A stretch of DNA of 64,000 nucleotides from Tomocerus qinae. Lineage: Eukaryota; Arthropoda; Collembola; Entomobryomorpha; Tomoceridae. Shown here in pieces: positions 12,590-25,077 of the stretch. The notes under the pieces were generated by a model, which ran no database searches, was not told where the DNA came from, and saw only the letters and a list, made by a program, of their open reading frames with translations. Position numbers and translations under genes: made by a program. Numbering within the stretch: the first letter of the stretch is position 1; each line of letters begins with the position of its first letter. The stretch lies in the NCBI GenBank assembly GCA_020055645.1, contig CM034546.1, positions 68,510,001-68,574,000 on the forward strand, given 5' to 3'.

Positions 12590-14442
12590 ATGGTAAACTC
12601 GAGGAGAGGTAGGAGAGCAGCTAATCAGGAAGAGCAGGTTAATGAACTCGAGGGGCACCGGGTCCAAGAGTAGTGCACTCACCAGTTGCATCTCCGGGAG
12701 GAAATCAAGATCCTCCTCCGCCATACTTATCTCCAGAGTCATTGCGACGTAGGAGAAATGAAGAGCAGCCGTTAATTGACATAATGCCAATAGGCGCATC
12801 TTCAAGTAGAGAGCAAGGAAATGTAGATTTTCCACCTACTTTGTTTAATCGTCCTAACAATGAAAGGATCGTAATAGACGATCAAAGACCAAGTACTTCA
12901 AGAGGACAAACTAACGAGTCCCTCAATACTAGCATTCTCTGTACATTTATGAGAGATATGATGCAAGATATGCAAACAGGCTTTGGTAGATCTCTGCAGC
13001 AAAACCAGCAGTTTATGCATACTGCCATTATTAATAGCCAACAAGCATTGCAGGCCTCATTACGTGATATATCCGAAAATCAGATAAGGGCAATAAGACA
13101 AATGCAAAACGCACAACCACCAAACTTAGGACAACCTAATATTCAAAGACAGGCTAATGACAATTATGCAAGGCAAGGAGATCAGCATATCGTTAGGCCA
13201 CCCTCAAGGGCAGGCAATCCTGTGTATCCTGCCAATGTCAACATGCATCCAAATGCACAAGCTATGCCTAACATTATACCTGTACCACAGGGGGTCAATG
13301 TCCAACAGCCAGGTGCTTGTATTCATAATATGTTACCTCCTGCTAGAAATGCGCAAGAACAAGCACCAAACAATCATGGACTACCAACTCATCATTTAAA
13401 GTCCGCTCACATATCCATACCTACTTATCGAGGGTTTGTAGACAGTAAAACCCCATTTGACTTCCTAGTTGAGCTTGACAAGTATAGATCAATCATAGGA
13501 TATACGGAAGCTGAACTGTTACGCTATGTAGTGCCATTAGCACTACTTGATGAAGCATATAGTTGGTGGAGATATGAGATAGACTTCATTAATTACCAGG
13601 ATTTTAAGAATCGCTTTCGGGCTGAATTCCAGGCTATTGGTTATACAGAGGACCTGCAGAAAGAGTTGGACAGCCGTACTCAGGGTAGCACAGAAACTTT
13701 GTCTTCCTTTATTCGTGTTATCTCTGACTACTACGAACGTAGAGGGGATGTATACACTGAGGCGGATATAGTGAGAAGGGTGTTGAAGCAAATGCATCCT
13801 GAGTATCGTTTGGCTCTTCAAGGTAAAACTATCAACAATCTTAGGCAACTGAAACAATGTGCTCAGGAGGCCCAAGAACTATTAAAAACATGCAGATCGT
13901 ATAAACCCCCACCAGTGGTAGGTAATCTAGAGCCATCTCTAGCTTGGAGACCCGTTAGCAACCCTAGGGAAATAAGAAAACCGGAAACTAGTTCCTTAGG
14001 GTGGGTAAATGAAAATCAAACAGTTCCTAAACTGCATTTTGCAGCTGTAGACGCTTTCACTTATCACCACACTAATAATGTCAGGAAGGAAGTAAGATTC
14101 CAAAATCCAACAAATAGCCAACAGAATCCACCTAGAAATGAAGTTGCTCCAATGAGACAACAACAACAAAATACATCTCCGAGAGGTCAATCAACAGGAT
14201 TCGGTAATAAGGAACAAACTCCTCCACGGAATAATGAAAATAGATTTCACGTTTATCCCTCAATGAATACACCTCCGAGGAATGTATCTACTAATACACC
14301 TCCGAGAAATAATTCACCTTCAGGTGCTTCTGCTCCTAACATTGTTGAGACAAATAGGGAAAGAAGAAACCCTGCTGAATCCACCAACCCATCTAATCGG
14401 AATCCTTTAAACTCGCAGGCCCCGAGTCCAGCTCGTCAGTAG
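12590..14442 (+). pseudogene. gag: Ty3/gypsy-like Gag, frameshifted near its start
   Basis: Structural capsid polyprotein of an LTR retrotransposon. A long frame of 589 codons (12673-14442) begins Pro/Arg/Gln-rich. A capsid-like core follows at about residues 240-410, with the WW pair (YSWWRYE) and nearby NYQDFKNRF typical of retrotransposon gag domains, then a Pro/Asn/Gln-rich tail. No CCHC zinc knuckle is visible. The only good upstream ATG (12590) opens another frame that stops at about 12671, just where the long frame becomes usable, so a one-base shift probably separates start and body. Gag ends at 14442, overlapping the pol frame by -1, usual for this class. Confidence 0.7.
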
Positions 14443-14444
14443 GG

Positions 14445-16142
14445 ACTCGGGAATGTACTTCTCTATGTTTAGATCAAATTCATGCTGTTAATTTTCATGC
14501 CAATCTACAGGAGCCTGAACCATTATTATTAGTTAGCATTTTAGGTCAGCCATTTTTAGCCTACCTTGATACATGTTCTTCGATATCTATGGCTGGTGAT
14601 AGACTCATCCGCCTAATTAATGAGAAAGGAATAAAACGTAGGAAAAGTGGCAAACAAATTAACTTTATATTAGGAGGTTGCTCTTCAGAAGAAGCAGTCA
14701 CCCTCACAATTAGTTACAAAGAGGAGAAAAAGAAACAAACTATCACACTGATTCCAGGTATGACCAAAGATCTTTTGCTTGGCAGAGATTTTCTAGGACC
14801 AACTCAAATTGGTGTGCATATTGGCTTGGGTGGATGGACTGTTGGAAGAGAATGGCAAAAACTGATACCATTTGATACTGAGTTAAGTACAAATAATATG
14901 ACAACAGAAATTTTGACAAACTCAGCCAATGCATTTAATTCAATCGAATCCGTAAATGTTGCATTGGAAGATTCTGAGAAAGTGGAAAGGAAAAAACCAA
15001 ATGAGAATATCGTTCATTTATCTCCTTTATTCGAAAACGAGGAAGGTTTTGAGACTCCGGCTTCTATTTTAGCAGCTGCAGAAACAATAGAATCTCATGA
15101 TGTCTTTATGGTTTTCGAAAATAATAATGTGAAACCCATCGATAACAATTTAGCTCCTCCTGATTTCTTATCAGAGGAACAGAAATCCAAGTTAATGTCT
15201 GTATTGAATAAATATGACTCAATCTTCACCACTAAGCCTGGTCTATGCACTCTATTCGAACATTCGATAGATACAGGCACACATAAACCTGTAAGATCGC
15301 ATCCTCGTCCTATGACTCCCGGTAAACGAAAGATCTTTGAGGAAACCTTTGCGGAATTAGTCGAGTTCGATATCATAGAACCCTCCTCAAGTGCGTGGTC
15401 ATCAAACGGCTTCGTTATACCAAAACCAGGAGGTGGGCAAAGATTTGTCGTAGACTTTAAAGCAGTAAACAGTTTAACGGAGCTAGATGCATATTGTTTC
15501 CCGAGAATGGATGATATGGTAACCTTTGTAGGTCCCGCACAATTCTTTTCCACTTGGGATACAATTAAAGGATTTTATCAAATTCTTTTACGCCCACAGG
15601 ATCGGGCTAAAACTGCATTTAATAGCCCTAAAGGTCTATGGCAATTTAAGAGGATGCCTATGGGACTAAAAAATAGTCCAGCCACTTTCCAAAGAACCAT
15701 GGATGTAATCCTTGGGGATTTAAAATGGAAAATATGTCTCGTCTATTTTGATGATATAATTATATTTTCTCGTACTATAGACGAACACATCGAACACATA
15801 GATTTAGTTCTAGGAAAGATCATGGAGGCTGGGCTGACCATAAATCCTAAGAAAATACAATTATGCAAAAAATCATTTAAATTTCTAGGTTTTATCATAG
15901 AACACGGAATGTGCCATCCAGACCCTGAGAAAGTAGAAAAAATTAAAAATTATCCAGTTCCGAAGAAAGCAAAGGATATTCAGCGATTCTTGGGGTTGTG
16001 TGGATTTTATAGGCGTTTCATACCACATTATAGTAAGCATTCTAAATGTCTCACTAATTTGATTAAAAAAGATGTAACCTATGAATGGACTACGGAAACA
16101 CAAGCAGCCTTTGAATTTTTAGAACAGCTTTGTGTGATTTAA
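14445..16142 (+). pseudogene. pol: Ty3/gypsy-like Pol: protease and reverse transcriptase, damaged
   Basis: The frame is open through the gag stop, so pol was probably made by -1 frameshifting. The protease region carries LLLGRDFLG, but its catalytic triplet near 14568 reads D-T-C where D-T-G is expected. Reverse transcriptase runs from about 15250 to 16000: FVIPKPGGGQRFVVDF, the FFSTWDTIKGF block, the MPMGLKNSPATFQ block and YFDD at 15744-15755 as catalytic box. The connection region (FLGLCGFYRRFIP) follows. At about 16127 one base is missing, the frame stops at 16142, and the chain resumes in another frame. The element is therefore unlikely to be autonomous. Confidence 0.85.
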
Positions 16143-16737
16143 CTACATTAAGACTTCCCGATCTTAACTTACCATTTATCATTCAGACTGATGCTAGTGG
16201 AGAGGCATTAGGAGCTGTGCTATATCAAGAGTACGAAGGAGTTCGATATCCACTATGGTTTGCAAGCAGAACCCTAACTCCTTGTGAGACTAGGTATTCC
16301 AACCCAGAAAGAGAATGTTTAGGGGTCATTTGGGCAATAAACAAATTCCGTGGCTTTATTGAATGTACACGGTTTATTGTTGAGACTGATCACCAAGCAT
16401 TGATATGGTTAAGAAAGATTAAGGAACCAACTGGACGTCTGGCCCATTGGTTCATGGAATTACAAGGATATGACTTTGAGGTTCATTACAGAAAGGGTAC
16501 ACTTAACCAACCAGCAGATGCTCTTAGCAGAATTTCTGATACACTGTATGCACAAGTTAATTGCACCGTTACCAGAGCGGATATTATAGCTGCACAGGAA
16601 AGTGACCCAGAAATAGGACAATTAAAACAGTTTATGCTACAAAATATTTCCAGTACAAACACAGAAACAATTAAGAAATTGCAAAAACTATCAGAAAACT
16701 GCCACATTTCTGAGGATGGTCTCATTCTTCGTTATGT
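16130..16737 (+). pseudogene. pol: Ty3/gypsy-like RNase H and integrase N-terminus, truncated
   Basis: Continuation of pol after the frame break. RNase H motifs are in order: IIQTDASGEALGAVL, the PERECLGVIWAI block, VETDHQALIWL and GTLNQPADALSR. A short linker leads toward an integrase N-terminus (LSENCHISEDGLILRY) and then homology ends near 16737. The following bases match receptor-array spacer at 49765 onward, so integrase and 3' LTR were lost by deletion or rearrangement. Translation past 16737 is spacer, not protein. Confidence 0.85.
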
Positions 16738-18483
16738 AGGCGTTCTTCATTTTTTTGTTATTCTACTAATATTATCTTCATTTGATTTATTAGACTATTT
16801 CGCACTAACATTTTATATTTTTTCATTGGTCTAGTCGTTTCAGACTCATTCTGTCTCTATTCAAAGATATTTTTTTCAAATTGTCTTTTACGTACAAAAA
16901 TGCATCGCTTCTTTGTTTCTAAATAGACATATTAAAGTGAAGTCGATAAAGATGAAGTGAGAGCCGTCCTTTTTAATCCAATCCAATAATATATTATTAT
17001 ATATTCAAGTACGACGACATCGATACAGATGCAGCCCGTGCATGTCTCGTCTTAGCTGTAGAACGGAATTCTGGACATTTCTGATACATTTGCTTTTTCT
17101 AGACTTTTCTGATACATTTGCTTTTATATGTAGACTTAATGGCTCAGATTTGATGATTAAAGTTTACAACATTATAAAACCATTTGTATAATGGTTATTT
17201 TGGTTAAGAAATATTGTACTCTATTTTTACTAAACCAAACCGTATGCTTGCTACCGGAAAAATATTGTGTATGCCCGAGAGAGTTTTTTAGTCTCACTGA
17301 CAAAATCTTAAATTTCCCAATATTATACTATATTTTCTTATATAGTTTAAAGTAATATTCTAACATTTTAGCATTAAACAAGCATTATGTACGTGCTTTC
17401 ATTGCTTTGCTCACAAAAGACCAAACCATGCATTTATTATTAATTATTTACAAATGTAAACTTTGTAAAGCAGCGTTTGCTTTTAGCTAATATTATATTT
17501 TACTATCATGTATAGGAAAATATCCTTTCACACTTATACAATAGTTTTCCACTAATTAGTGTTCCACTGATTTAATAGAGTATTTCACTCTAAACATTTT
17601 ATATTTGTTTGGTTTGTCTATATAGGGGTTTCTATCTCACTAATAATAATTATGTATTTATCCAAAAATGCAGAAAATATTTTTTTAAAGTTGCTGTATT
17701 TTAATTTCAAGTTAAAAATGCGTCGTTTTTTCCGTCCCTACATAAATGTGTACATGAATGAATATTTGAGATATTAATGTGAATTTACTAAGTATGAAAA
17801 TGCAACAGGAAGGACATTTGCCACCTAGCCAACAGCAAAATTTAAATATTTCAGTATTGAGTATTGTTGTTAAAGCTCAATATTTATTTGCTAATTGTAT
17901 GCAAGCAAATTGTAAAATATGCAAAAAATTTTAATCACAAAGTTGTATTCTATTTAATATTACAAATTATGTCAAAATGAAATAAATACAAAATAAAAAT
18001 CTAATAGCTTCTTGTTTTTTATTGTACATAATAATTCGTACATTAGTATTATTGCCTAAAAAATGCATAGTACTGCGTTTATTCCAGGTGTTGAAAGCCT
18101 AACTATTATAGCTATCCATTAGGTTTCTATAACTAATTCCATATTAACATTTGTGTTGCAGTATGGAATACTTAGTTAACAAACAACGGCCGCATTGAGG
18201 TTATCATATTTCGCTTAAAGACATAACCATAAGTTATGGTCCATAACTTTTGCATCCATTAGTTTGTACTAAATATTAGTTGACTATTAATTCATTGATA
18301 TGTTTAAAACGGAGCTAACCCGCCCCACCCACGCTACAAACCTAAGTTAATCTATCATAGTCTTATCTAATCTAAGTAAGGGGTAGGTTGGGCGCCTAAC
18401 TTTAGTGTACGGCTTTTTACTCTTGCGGTTATTGAAACCCATTCTTAACATACTCGTGTATTTTGTTTCGGTTGCAAAATATA
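16738..18483. other. Family B spacer 3' of B1
   Basis: Receptor-array spacer, no gene. Its blocks recur beside other B units: about 16740-17000 matches 49765-50030, and 17040-17660 matches parts of the spacers near 21300, 25380, 50050, 53650 and 58020. 17500-18480 matches 55190-56200. 17640 holds the uninserted equivalent of the MITE site at 28674. Confidence 0.65.
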
Positions 18484-18626
18484 TCGTCCTTAAAGAAACG
18501 AAAGCCGAAATCCATTTTTTGTTTGGCGGCGGAAAAATTATATATATCCATACGCTTGTTAGGATTAGTCGATTTCCTGTACCAAACAAAAAATGGATTT
18601 TGGCTTTTTTGTTCCTTAAAGGACGA
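18484..18626. mobile_element. TA-flanked MITE, copy 1 (143 bp)
   Basis: Inverted ends TCGTCCTTAAAG.. and ..CTTTAAGGACGA-like, each arm continuing into aatccattttttgtttgg and its complement, with TA on both sides. The B3 spacer at 29461-29475 lacks it. Same position as the copy at 56203, so shared by block duplication. Probably Tc1/mariner-type by its TA target. Confidence 0.8.
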
Positions 18627-18704
18627 TACTGTAAACTTTGAGTACCATGTTACACATTGGTTCATGATCCAATTCTCTTTATTGCAAAATATGCAACCAA
18701 ATAT

Positions 18705-20962
18705 TTACGTAGGGATCTCAATAGAAAGAAGTAAAGTCACACTGTAATTAATAACTTGAAACACAAATAGTATTGCCGTGTCCCGAATGACCCCAAAAAA
18801 TGGACCGATTTCCATCATTATAGGTCGAAGAGCTTTCATTTCCCTAATTAATTCCTTAGATACTAACACTAGTTTCCAGCGTTGTCGGAAATTGATTGCC
18901 AATTCATGTATCTGCCCACAACGAGTAAATCCCCATAGTTCTAGGAAAAAGCACCCCACTGACCAATACAGGGCTAACAGATATACTGCTAAGCCTAAGT
19001 GGTGATGCATCTTTATAGTTACAAAATTAGCTACAGGATGAATGAAAAACGCACTTCCTATAAAAATCGGAATAATACATTTTATAGATCGCAACAAATT
19101 CTGATTGATGAGTAACAATTCCCGATACAGTTTGTTGGTCATATTTAATTTGTGACGAATTTCTGAATTATTACGTCCTTTCAGAATTGACAAACTTTTC
19201 AGCCAATAGTATGTAGTGTGAAAAAATATAATAGAAATAGCAACAATCATACCTAATACAAGTAAGAAGTGCATAAAAATGAAGGTCTGTCCAAAGAATA
19301 TGCAAACAAGGCAGAAAACGTAGACGGTGTATGACATGTAATTTAGATTGACAATCCAAGCAAATATGTGCAGTTCTGTGTAAACTAATACAAAAGATGC
19401 TGATGGAAAGATGATGAAGAGAATAGGAATGGCTAGCTTAAAAAAATATCCACAAAGTTTGTAGAACAACGAGTTTTCAATTTTCGCAGCAATGTCCGGT
19501 AAGAGACCTTTAGGAAAATATTTTTAATCAGAAAATTCAAATTTCTCGTAATGGTATAGAATGAATCATATAATTTAAACAAGCTGATTATGGTTTACTA
19601 GTGAACCCAGCAAAGAAATGAATCTAGCACAACTATTAAATTCAAAATCCTACATGTAACCGTAATCACAAATTATTGGTGTATCTCTATATATCATAAT
19701 ATATTTATGTGTATAAGATCTTCGCTTACTCGGTAATCAGTAATATTGTGACTATATATAATAACTATATATAATATATATATCAGTAATATGGTAACAT
19801 TATTTATTGTCCAACCATGTTGGAGTTGGACAATATATATAAAATTATAATATTATTATATGTAATTATTATATATTATTTATAATTATTGGACCATTTG
19901 TTGGAAAGTCATTAGCCAATGGTAAACACATTGAATCTTCTTGATTGAACAGAAAATACACTTTGACTTTTAAATGCAGAAAATATTATTCAAATACAAA
20001 GGAGATTATTATAAGCTAAAATTAACAATTGGTTTCAAATAAGCAATATGAAACCTCATTTTCCAAATCTTATTAAAAGTGTATTAAATTAAAATTTTAC
20101 CATAATACGTTTAATCACACAGTTACAATGAATGAGCCTTATATTCATTTAAATCAGCAGCAGTTTCAGTTTTGAGGACAGTGTGTAGGTATAGATTCAC
20201 AGTTGCTAATTTTCAGAGCAGAAAGATGAATATTTCTTTTGATAGCAGACAGAAGAGAATTTGGTAACTCGTGTTTTCGTCAAAAATCAGCAAAAAATAA
20301 ATTGAAAGTGCAAAATGTAAATAGTACAGTAAAAAACACTTTTCACGCAGTTGACACTTCTTACAGTTGCATTGTACAAATGTACATATTATGAAACAAT
20401 TCTATTTGAATTTTGGTATGCTGCTAGGGCAGCAGCTTATTCCACTTTCAACACTCGTTTCCAAATTTCATGACATTTTGCTTTTACGATCACCCTACCA
20501 GACATACATACAAACATACATACATAGATATATAGATAGGTAAATTTATTGCTTTATCAAGTCTACGATTATAATATAGAGATTACATCAATTACCTCTA
20601 AATATTCCGTCGTATTGCAACATGCGAGTAAACGAAAGTGCAAAGTCATTTATCACGAGGTACAATGCCAAGTATTCCAAAAAGGTGGAAATTCCCATTG
20701 TAACAAACATTAATAGTATCACAAATTGTACGATGGTTAGAGAAGGTTGCTTCGTGAAATTCAGACTCAATAGAAGCGAGAAAGTGTAGCAGTTCATTAG
20801 AAACAGAGCCACAATGCCAGAAAACGCTGAATATTTTTTTCTCTTGTTGGCTGTTGGAGTGAGAATCAGATTATTGTGGTCATAATCAAAAAATCCACAT
20901 TTAAGAAAATCGGATATTTTAAAGTAGGTTTCGAAAGCCTCCCTCATTGCTTTAGTCGTCAT
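18705..20962 (-). CDS. Family B receptor B1, complete; Helitron-like element in its intron (389 aa)
   Basis: Predicted seven-segment chemoreceptor-like protein. Exon 1 is 20596-20962 and exon 2 18705-19507, 1170 nt in all, joined in phase 1. Exon 1: MTTKAMREAF, then segments about YSAFSGIVALFLLNCYTF and LTIVQFVILLMFVTMG. Exon 2: segments about LAIPILFIIFPSASFVLVY, VYVFCLVCIFFGQTFIFM, CIIPIFIGSAFFIHP, LAVYLLALYWSVGCFFL and ILFVFQVINYSVTLLLS. PFFGVIRDT before the last segment fits the C-terminal pattern of gustatory/odorant receptors. The intron is 1.09 kb because of the insertion at 19598-20582; without it it would match the ~100-nt intron of B7. Start ATG at 20962, stop TAA at 18705. No lesion seen. 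Confidence 0.8.
19598..20582 (-). mobile_element. Helitron-like non-autonomous element, copy in B1 intron (985 bp)
   Basis: Read on the minus strand it starts TCTCTATATTATAATCG and ends GGGTTCACTAG, inserted between A and T without target duplication: the hallmark TC...CTAG ends and A/T target of Helitrons. The uninserted site is in the B7 intron (tggttta|ttacat at 57307/57308). A near-identical 985-bp copy lies in the opposite orientation at 38920-39904. No rep/helicase gene. A 3' hairpin is not obvious. Confidence 0.82.
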
Positions 20963-22112
20963 TTTGAATCCTAAATTTGAAATGGTATAGTAAATATTAT
21001 GACAAAAGGAACGTGAGATTTTAATTCCACAACGTAGCTGTATTTGTTCTGGGATGAGGTTTGTAATGGAGAATGATTGGAATTTGAATCCCTGAAGTTG
21101 AAAGCTGTTAGAAATGACGCAGAATGTCTTTTAAAATAATTAAATTCAACATCTAGACATTCCCATATCATGTCGCTGAATATTATTCCCATGTTTGTAT
21201 TTATTACGGCTTTAAACGAGTTCTCCGCAAAAGCATAACTTATAGGTAGGATTTCAAGCTATGTTGAAAATTTAATGTATATTTAATTACGACGACATCG
21301 ATGCAGACGATGCCCGTCCATGTCTCGTCATAGCTGTAGAATTAGTTTCTGGACATTTTTGTGACATTTGCCTTTATATGGCTTCATGGCCAAGACTGGA
21401 TGTTGGTAGCTTATAACATCATAAGTCCATTTGTATAATGGTTATTTTGGTGAAGGAATATTGAATTCTATTTTAGTAAACGAAAGCGTATGCTTACTAC
21501 CCGAAAAAATATTCTGTGCCCCTGAGAGGTCTATATTCTAACTGACAAAATCTTAAGTTTCCCAATATATTGTGCTATATAGTATAAAATAATATTCTTA
21601 CATTTTAACATTAAGCAAGCATAATGTAATAGATTTCATTTCTTTGCTCACAAAAGTCAAAACCATGCATTTATTTATTATTTACAAATGTAAACTTTTT
21701 AAAGAGCTGTGGTTTATAGTTAGTATAGCTAATAAATAATTTATTTTATCTTCATATATAGGAAATTGATCCTTTCACACTTATACAATAAGTTTTCCTT
21801 TCATTAGTATTCCACACTTCACTGACTTAATACACTATTTCCACTATAAACATTATTTTATATTGTTTTGTTTTTCAAGTAGTTTTGAATTCACTATAAA
21901 ATATATGTCTTTATCCCAAGATGTAGAAAATGTTTTCTAAAGTTGGTCTATTTTCCTCATTCTTTTTTTCAGTCCTACATAAACGTTTATTTATGTTTTT
22001 TGAAAATGTGTATAGACTCGAATTGTTTTCTGTAGGGTGGAAATTATAGTAACTGCCAACTGTACCACATAAAGACTCAGTTCTCTTTAGTGAAAAACAT
22101 ACAGTGAAAAGA
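20963..22112. other. B1 leader and B1/B2 spacer
   Basis: The first ~250 bases are a leader conserved upstream of every B gene. In B1 it includes a 73-codon minus-strand frame at 20971-21192 (MGIIFSDMIWECLDVE...), with related starts upstream of B3 and B7. The rest is the shared B spacer. No other gene seen. Confidence 0.55.
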
Positions 22113-23790
22113 TTATTTCTCTGTCTTTACAGAAAGAAGTAAAGTCACACTGTAACTAATAATTTGAAACAGAAATAATATTGCAGTGTCCCGAGTGACC
22201 CCAAAAAATGGGCCGACTTTAACCATTATAGGTCGAAGAGCTTTCATTTGTTTAATTGATACTTTAGACACTAATACTTGTTTCCAATATTGTGGAAATT
22301 TAATCGCCAATTCATGTATCTGTCCACAACGAGTGAATCCCCATATTTCTAATAAGAAGCACATTACTGACCAATACAATGCTAAAAGATACACCGCCTT
22401 GCCCAAATAGTGATACAGCTTAATGGTTGCAAAATTAGCTATGGGGTGAATGCAAAATCCACAACCTAGAAGAATCGGAAGAATAAATTTAAATGATCTC
22501 AACACATTCTGATTGATGAGAAACAGTTCCTGATACAGTTTGCTGGCAATAACAAAATTGTGACGAATATCAGAATGATTATCAACTTTCCCATTCCCAA
22601 TTGACAAACTTTTCATCCAATAGTATGTAGTGTGAAAATAGAAAACAATAATAGCAATAATCATAGCTATTACAAGTATAAAGTGAATAAAAATGAAAGT
22701 CTGTGCAAAAAATATACAAACAAGGCAGAAAATGTAGAGAGCGTAAGACATACAATTCAGATTGAGAATCCAAGCAAATATGTGTAGATCTGTGTAAACT
22801 AATACAAAAGATGCTGATAAAAGGATGATGAGGAGAAAAGGAACGGCGAGTTTAAGAGTATATCCACAAAGTTTGTAAAAGAAGTAATTTTCAATTTCTG
22901 CAGTAATTTCCGGGAAAAGGCCTGTAAAAATTTTAAACACGATTTTTCTTTAGATTAAAATAACACTGTTGAATAAAATGTATACCTAGATAAACAAGCT
23001 ATGCTACCATATAGTATAATAGTTATCACTATCACATTTAAGTTAACATTTACTTCCACGTTTTGTTTATTATTACATTATTACTATTATTATTACATTA
23101 TTACATTAGTTTATAATTCGTAAATTTATGCAGTTATGTACGGCAATAAAGGCATGTGCCATCTGAAAATAATTCGCGTAATTACAAATTTGTAGGCTGG
23201 TATTTGTATTAGAAAATCAACTACACTTTTTGATCGCCTTAAAACATGAACTGCATACCATCATCTTTCAGAATAATAAATACAAATAATGCACCGTATA
23301 ATATTATGTAAATACAAATAAAAGATGACCGTTATAATATAAGTATTACAGCTAATAGTAAAAACTTAAAAATTTTGATTTTTGTTAAATAGCTTTAAAA
23401 TATTGCCCTTGGTATTAACTTACGTCTAAATAATCTGTCGTATTGCAACATGAGGGTAAACGAAAGTGCAAAGACATCCATGACGAAGTACAATGCCAAG
23501 TATTCCAAAAAGGTGAATATTCCCATGGCAACAAACATCAATAGTATAATAAATTCCACGATGGTTAAGGATGGCTGTTTCATGAAATTCAGACTCAAAA
23601 GAAGCGAGAAAGTGTAGCAGTTCAATAGGAACAGAACCACAATGCCAGAATATACTGAATATCTTTTTCTCTTGTTGGTTGTTGGAGTGAGAATTCCTTT
23701 TTGGTAGTCGTAATCAAAAAATCCACATTTTAGAAAATCGGATAGTTTAAAGTAGGTTTCGAAAGCCTCTCTCATAGCCTTACTCGTCAT
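22113..23790 (-). CDS. Family B receptor B2, complete (391 aa)
   Basis: Chemoreceptor-like seven-segment protein. Exons 23424-23790 (367 nt) and 22113-22921 (809 nt), donor AGAC|GTAAGT, acceptor TTTTTACAG|GCC. Domain order as in B1; exon 2 starts LFPEITAEIENYFFYKL and ends YSVTLLLSVKTEK. It is the partner of B8: exon 1 is identical at protein level, and the intron and first part of exon 2 differ at only a few bases, whereas the last ~500 bases of exon 2 and the 3' flank differ much more. ATG at 23790, stop at 22113. No lesion seen. Confidence 0.8.
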
Positions 23791-24948
23791 TTTGAATTCT
23801 AAATTTGAAATAGTGTAACAACTACTATGACAAATGTTACGTGAGCCTCTACAACTCAGTTTTATTTGTTCACGAATGAGGATTGCGATGGAGAATGTTT
23901 TGTAATTCGAAGGCTTATTTAAGCTGAAACCTTTTAGGAATGACGTAAAATGTTATATAAAATAATTCAATTTAGCATTTAGACATTCCCAAATCATGTA
24001 CTCGGATAGTATCCTCATGTGTCTGTGTATTACGGCATAAGGTGAATTCTCTGCAATATTTAACTTACTATATCATTCCAAGTATTATGTTAATATTAAA
24101 TTACGACATCAAACCAGCGCCGACTTAGTCCGTTCTTAGCCGTGGAAATGTTTTATAGACATTTTTGATACATTCGCCTTTAAATATTTCATGGCCCATC
24201 TGGATGACAAAAGTTCATAAGATATTCATAAGACTTATGTATTTACTGCTTATTGTGATTAATCAATAGTATATTCTATTTTACCAAAGTATAATATACT
24301 TTTTGCAGTAAAACATTCTTCTGTATGCCCAAAGGAACTATATTCCACACTGATGAAGTCTTAACTTCCATAGTATTATTCTCCTGTATAGTGTAGTAAT
24401 ACTTTTGTCGGTTAGTATTAAACAAGTGCAATAATATTACATAGCTTCATACTACTGTTTTGCTCACAAAAGCCTAAATCATACATTTATTTATTATTTA
24501 TAAATGTAAACTTTTTAAAGCAGCTTTGGTATTTAGCTTACTCACATATACAATGATACATTGGCTCCATGTATACCAGCAAAAGTCTTGAAATGAATTT
24601 CCTTGAAAATCCCTATACAAGAAGTTTTCCGCTTATTAGTGTTCCGCTGACCTATTATATATTTCACACTCTAAAAATTTGGATTTTTATATCTGTTTGG
24701 TTTGTCTAATTTGAGAATAAAGACTCACTACTTCTTTATTCCAAGATAAAAACACATAGAAAATCTATTTTGAAGTTGTCTGTGTTACTCTCTATGTAAA
24801 TAAGCACCACCTTTTGTTCATATATAAATAATAAATGTGTGCATGAATGGATAGATGATGTATTAAAGTTAAAGCAGTAAAGATACTAAAATATAAAAGG
24901 GGCATCCCATCAACAGTCATCAATAAGCATTCATTTAATGAGTGCTGA
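23791..24948. other. B2 upstream spacer
   Basis: Leader plus B-type spacer, matching the B8 upstream region to 24119 (B8 to 61107). No gene. Confidence 0.55.
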
Positions 24949-25077
24949 ATTCAGAGTCAATAGAAGCGAGAACGTGTAGCAGTTGAATAGAAACAGAGCC
25001 CCAATGCCAGAAAAACGCTGAATGCTTTTTTCTCTTGTTGGCTGTTGGAGTGAAAATTCCTTTTTGGTAGCAGTTTA
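24949..25077 (-). pseudogene. Relic of a family B exon 1
   Basis: About 130 bases match the middle of exon 1 of the B receptors (minus strand), from the residues around GILTPTANKRK to the end of the first membrane segment. One extra A near 25013 shifts the frame. The start, the second segment and all of exon 2 are missing; leader-like sequence follows at 25080-25300. Remnant of a ninth unit. Confidence 0.75.
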
